Shown here piece by piece: positions 59,670-64,000 of a DNA stretch of 64,000 nt. The first letter of the stretch is position 1; every line of letters begins with the position of its first letter. The position numbers and the translations under genes are program-made. Under the pieces are notes generated by a model. The model searched no databases. It was not told the DNA's origin and was given only the letters and a program-made list of their open reading frames with translations. This DNA is from Haematococcus lacustris (lineage: Eukaryota; Chlorophyta; Chlorophyceae; Chlamydomonadales; Haematococcaceae), in contig JASKMD010000219.1 of assembly GCA_030144725.1 (NCBI GenBank), forward strand, positions 186,001-250,000. Reading direction: 5' to 3'.

Positions 59670-62532
59670 ATGCGCCATCTCTGCCAGTTTCACCTTTGGT
59701 ACGCTAGTTTCCGCAGGTACTCTTTGCGCAGCATCTGCTTGCCGCTTCCCCAAGACTTCGTTACGTATCTCTTATCTGATGGCGTCTACCTTGGCAGCGG
59801 CTCTCGCGCGGCAAGCGGCACGCTGCAGCAAACCGTCGCGCCGTCCTTTTGCTCCTGACATGCCAGCCCCATGCACCGCAGCTCCCGCGCCGCAGCTCCG
59901 CCAGCACGTCCAGCAGCTGCAGCGGCATCACCGGCACCAACAGCGAGGACGGCAGCAGCAACGGCAGCGACGCCGCCTTGGTGGACTGGACCACTGAATT
60001 TCCGGAGCTGTTTGCTGCCATGGAAAGCGCTGTGCACGCTCTAGGTGGCAAGGTGGGCTGATGCTGGCAAGGGAGCCCAGCACCAGGCCCTGACCAACGC
60101 TGACCAGGCAGCATGGAGGCTGGCCAGGCAGCATGGAGGCTGGCCAGGCAGCATGGCGGCTGGCTGTGCAGGTGGTCCCCAAACTGAACTGGAGCTGCCC
60201 GAGTGATGCCACATGGGTCAACCCCTTGTCCTCGCTGGCCTGTGACAATGCAGAGCAGGTGATCTGCAGCTTGCACATGCCCCTCCCTCCCCTCCCCTCC
60301 CCTCAGCTGCACAATTTGGCGTCCCATGAGCGCTTGGCAATAACCTTTGAAGTATTCGCTTGCATCATCACATGGGATGAGCACACCCAGTGCCTCTGCT
60401 GCACAAAATGCGCCTGGTATGTGGAACACAGTAAGCGCATATGCGCATGCATGCTGTCGTGGGGGTGCAGGTGGTGCTGATGCTCAAGAGCTCTGACCGG
60501 GTGGCCCACGACCTCGAGTTGCTGGAGGCAGCAGCGGCTGCTCCACCACTAGGGGCTGCAGCACCGCATGACCTGGGGCATGCAGGGCAGACCCACACAG
60601 CTCAAGGTGTGACTGCCTGGGCTGAGCCAGCTTTGGTGGTGCCGCAGTGCAGGCCATCAGCCCCTTGTGTGTTGACCCCCGCCTGTTGACTCCTGGCAGG
60701 AGTGAGGTGTGTGACAACTTGCATGGCCCTGTAGTCCGGGTCATTTCACTCAGTGTGTGTGGTCACACCCCTCACCCCGTGCCGAGATGCTTTAGTGCCA
60801 CTGCCCAGAGCAGCCAGGGATGAGAAGGGAGAGAGCTTGCAGGGCGCCCTATTAGCAACTGGCCAGTATATGTGCGCTAGCCAGGCAGGTGGATAGACAG
60901 GGCCGTTGCTTGCTGACTAGCTTTCCACTGCTACTTGTCGGCTCATTGTCCCGGTAGCACACTCCACAGGTCCATCTGAGCAGCCGGTGCTGTACTCAGG
61001 CATGGCCAACATCGGCTGGTTGACTTCCCACTCTTTCTCCCTTCCCGACCCTGCTGCTTGGGCCAGGCCAAGAAGCCATACTAAACAATCATAGTGATTA
61101 TATTGATGCAAAACCATCACCATGTCCCCATTGCGCGCTCTGTCGTGCGCTGGTCATGTATGTTGCGCCCATCATCATGCGCTGATTGCCCCTATGCGGG
61201 TGCCTGCGTGCCTGCAGTTTCCTATCAACCAATGCTGGTGTTGCGCAAGTGGTACGAGCTGCGGCCCGAGCGCGAGTGGCGCTGCTTCGTGCGCAACCAC
61301 CAGCTGGTGGCCATCTGCCAGCGTGACCCTACCCAGCACTTTCCACAACTCAGCCAGGCACCCAGCGCAGCCAGCTCGCTCCCAGCACCTGCCCCTGCCC
61401 CAGCCCCTACCCCTAGGGTCAACCCCAGCATTGACTCAAGTGCACCAGCCTTCCCCTCGCTGGTGGATGGCAGCCGGGAGGCAGGTGGGGTTGGCCGCTC
61501 AACCGTGGAGGGGGTGGGGCAGGTGGGGGCTGAGGCTGATGCTCTGCAGCAGCAGGCCCTCTTCGCACCTGGGCCCTTGGCACTTGAGGCGGTGCAGCGA
61601 CTGCGCCACTTCTTCAGGCGCACGGTGCAGCATCGGTTTGAAGCAGCTCACTGTGAGTGGGCGGGTGGCCACCTGAGTGGGCTCTGCTTAGTGCGCTCGG
61701 GGCACCTTCCTGCTGAAAGCAGGGTGGAGGTCAGGGGAAGGAGGATGGGCTGGGTGGGAGGGCAGGGGGTCCCGGGGCCGGGGCTGGGGCCAGGGGCAGG
61801 GCTGGGGTCGGGGCCGGGGGCAGGGCGACCCTTCCCACACCCTGCTTGCACTGCTCACTGGATATTATCTGGGCAGGTCCATGCGTGGTCACGGAGGTGA
61901 GGATGCCCTGGTGCTGCCAGGTGTGGAGCTCCTTCCTGGCGCTGTGTGTACATCACACATAGGGGTCTGGCGCTGTGTGTGTAGACCACCTCCATTCACC
62001 TCCCAGCCTTGCCCAGCCTAGCAGAGAAGGACCTCTGTGCACATGGCCTGCTGTTCATGACCTCCATGCATGTGCCCTCTTGTGCCTGAGCCGTGCTGCC
62101 ATTGCCATGCTGCCATTGGCTGCAGACACGTTTGATGCGTATGTGGCCAGCACTGGCACTGTGAAGCTGCTGGACTTCAACCCAGCAGGAGCCACCACCA
62201 GCCCGCTGCTGTACAGCTGGGAGGAGATGGGCTACTTACCAGCAGAGCTGTGGAGTGATGCGCCAGGTCAGGAGCCTGCAGCTGCTCCCACTCTTGGTAG
62301 CGAGGGCCACAGCGCAGCACATGCCTCCCCAGCAGGGCAGCGCAATGGTGGAGCCGACAGCGGGACTGACAGCTCTAGTGAGGACGGGGTTGGCGGTGAT
62401 GGGGAGGTGATGGTGCGCATAGCACCCGCTATGGCCATTGTGCAGCCCGGGGTGCGGGCCGCTTGCGCCATGCCATTTGACATGCTCAGCTTACAAGGGA
62501 CGCTGGAGCAGCTTCAGATGCAGCATGGGTAA
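59670..62532 (+). CDS. CDC123: CDC123 (D123 family) eIF2 assembly chaperone
   Basis: Six exons: 59670-59810, 59867-60052, 60172-60258, 60471-60606, 61218-61652, 62126-62532; phases agree and the sum is 464 codons. Family landmarks in order: CQFHLWYASFRRYSLRSICL, LPQDFVTYLLSDG, FPELFAAMESAVHALGGK, VPKLNWSCPSDATWVNPL, VLMLKSSDRVAHDL, LVLRKWYELRPEREWRCFVR, HQLVAICQRD and LLDFNPAGATTSPLLYSWEE. CDC123 is an ATP-grasp protein that helps join eIF2 gamma to alpha and so permits translation initiation; it acts in the cytosol. The ATP-grasp residues (the EWRCFV strand and the D-x-N of LDFNP) are kept. Two Ser/Ala/Pro-rich insertions (after RNHQL..QRD and before the C-terminus) make it longer than yeast or human forms (463 residues). 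The first intron's boundaries are the least certain; the best fit uses GCG|GCAAGC. Confidence 0.9.
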
Positions 62533-63143
62533 GGAAAAGTAGAGAGTCCCGTACTGCCCATGCACCCTTGGATAAGACACTCTACTTTTCACGTCTTGCC
62601 TCACACCCTGGCTGCAGCAGGGGGGCCACGAACCCTGCTTGTGCATGATGTGCACCGACATGCCAGCTTTACAGCAGTTGGCCACGTCCCATTCAGATCA
62701 CCACGCCACTTGCAACATGCTCCAATGGTTCCTCGACTGTGAAACACATTCTGGCTCGGCTGACAGGCGAAGAGTCTGACCATGTTGGGGCCTCCTAATG
62801 GGAAGCTTAGTTTAACATCAAAGTGAAGTCGATCAACAAAGCGACAGCTCACATCGCGTGATGGCTAAGAAGAAGCGGAAGGGCACCGGCAAGGAAATTT
62901 TATCGACGGAACATTTGAAACATGTCAATGGCTCAATAGATGGAGTGTGACTGTATACAAGACAGTCTGACCGGATGTTTTGTGAAAGTCAGTCCTGATC
63001 TCCTTAACCACCTGGGGCTATGTCAGACCAACCAATCACCCTGCTACATCAATCCATAGACCACATCCCAGTGGCTTTGCATGCAAGAACTCCAAGAAAG
63101 TCAAGGTCACTCCAAGGTTTGTTGTGGACATCCACATGAAGAG
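62533..63143. other. Intergenic region between convergent genes
   Basis: CDC123 (plus) and the OEP24-like gene (minus) converge here. A short inverted pair (AAAAGTAGAGAGT near 62536, ACTCTACTTTT near 62579) follows the CDC123 stop. No coding exon seen. Confidence 0.5.
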
Positions 63144-64000
63144 CTAGAACGAGATTGTGTTCTCGTAGACTGCGCTCAGGGTGGGCTTGCTGAAAGTAAG
63201 TCCCTGGGACACGGAGCCCGCCAGGGTGAGCTGCAAGGTGCAGGAAGCAAGCACTGAGCATGAGAGCACTGAGCCTGAGACTGCAGTTCTAAAGCTCAGG
63301 CTGAACTTGGAATGGATAAATGCTGCATGATGACAGGAATGGCCGATTGTGTGGGCACCACAGATGTGCTAGTGCTGCTAACTCGCGCCGACCAATTACT
63401 TCTTGCTCCACACCATAACCTACTTTGAATGGTTTATGTGCGTACTCTGCAGCAGCTGCCTGGCTCTTCAGGTCGTAGCTGATCTTAAGGGTGTCCTTTC
63501 CACCCAGCTTTTTGGTAGCCGAAACAGCAGCTGCTGCCCTGACAAGGTTGTAGGAAGGCTCAATGGTGTAGTCACCCTGCAACATTCATGCACAACTCGT
63601 CATGTGCATGCTCACAGCAGCACTACTGGCTGTCGGCTTCTACCCAGTCTAAAGATGACAACTGGGCACTTTGCATCCACATGCCACTATGGCAACCACC
63701 TACTTTTGTCAATGTCAGCTTGGTAGCCAGAACTCGCTTTTGGTTGAATGTTGTGTTGGCCTTCAGACCCTTGGCAAGAGCTGTGGTGGCTTCACCAGCT
63801 ACCAGCTTGTCCTTGTTCGAGTAGGACAGCTGCAGAGGCAAAGCAACGAGTATTTGGTCATTTGGCATAGGCTATGTGAGTAATGACGACATGCCTGGTG
63901 ATGGCAGATGTTCAGCTCATAAGAAAACGTGACTGCCATTGCCGCAACAAAGCGGCCCACCTTGAGAGTAGTAGCCTTGCCGGCCAGCTTCTGGTCGAGA
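63144..64000 (-). CDS. OEP24-like chloroplast outer-envelope pore protein (5' part outside window)
   Basis: Exons: >64000-63961, 63829-63704, 63576-63424, 63230-63144 (TAG); all phase 0 and in agreement. The protein alternates short hydrophilic beta strands: LDQKLAGKATTLK, LSYSNKDKLVAGEATTALAK, GDYTIEPSYNLVRAAAAVSA, KLGGKDTLKISYDLKSQAAA, TLAGSVSQGLTFSKPTLSAV. The 'T.EPSYNL......S.KK..GKDTLK.SYD' section and the final 'LTFSKPTLS' strand match plant OEP24, a small beta-barrel channel in the plastid outer envelope passing sugar phosphates and other metabolites. The family call is from memory of the OEP24 pattern; a related small outer-envelope pore is the alternative. Confidence 0.6.

Overview
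The window looks like nuclear DNA of a chlorophycean (volvocalean-type) green alga; a Haematococcus- or Chlamydomonas-like organism is the best guess. The reasons are GC-rich, intron-dense genes, a receptor-type nucleotide cyclase with an extracellular solute-binding domain and a Pro/Ser-rich stalk, a plastid outer-envelope pore gene, TGTAA motifs after stop codons, abundant CAG/CTG runs and very large short-unit tandem arrays. The species assignment is inference; no organelle or bacterial signature is present.

Layout. 1-9.1 kb (minus): 3' part of a solute-binding-protein/transmembrane/class III nucleotide cyclase gene that runs off the left edge. 10.7-12.6 kb (minus): DUF2993-like lipid-binding protein with a hexamer array in its intron. 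15.1-16.1 kb (plus): uL10-like organellar ribosomal protein. 16.2-18.3 kb: decayed hAT transposon. 19.3-20.1 kb (minus): small His/Thr-rich LEA-like gene. 20.3-22.6 kb: transposon of an unclassified family (25-bp terminal inverted repeats, 6-bp target duplication) holding a Tc1/mariner-type MITE. 22.85-24.3 kb (plus): gamma-carbonic-anhydrase-like protein. 25.7-29.0 kb: hAT transposon with a multi-exon transposase. 29.2-29.8 kb: hAT MITE. 29.9-31.6 kb: perfect GGGTCA array. 31.6-38.6 kb: repeat copy interrupted by a young chromodomain Ty3/gypsy element. 39.7-49.7 kb (minus): 12-exon ankyrin-repeat protein kinase, whose introns hold 1-kb and 2.2-kb pentamer arrays. 50.0-56.0 kb: large copy of the unclassified transposon with a third hAT nested inside. 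56.0-59.2 kb: nested repeat copies. 59.7-62.5 kb (plus): CDC123. 63.1-64 kb (minus): 3' part of an OEP24-like gene.

The host genes are ordinary cell functions (signalling, respiratory complex I, translation, envelope transport) with no operon-like relation. What is distinctive is the accessory DNA: at least nine mobile elements, most delimited to the base by matching target duplications, several nested so that insertion order can be read, and large satellites in host and transposon introns. Gene models were built by hand from homology recalled from memory, splice-site consensus and reading-phase agreement; no database search was run.
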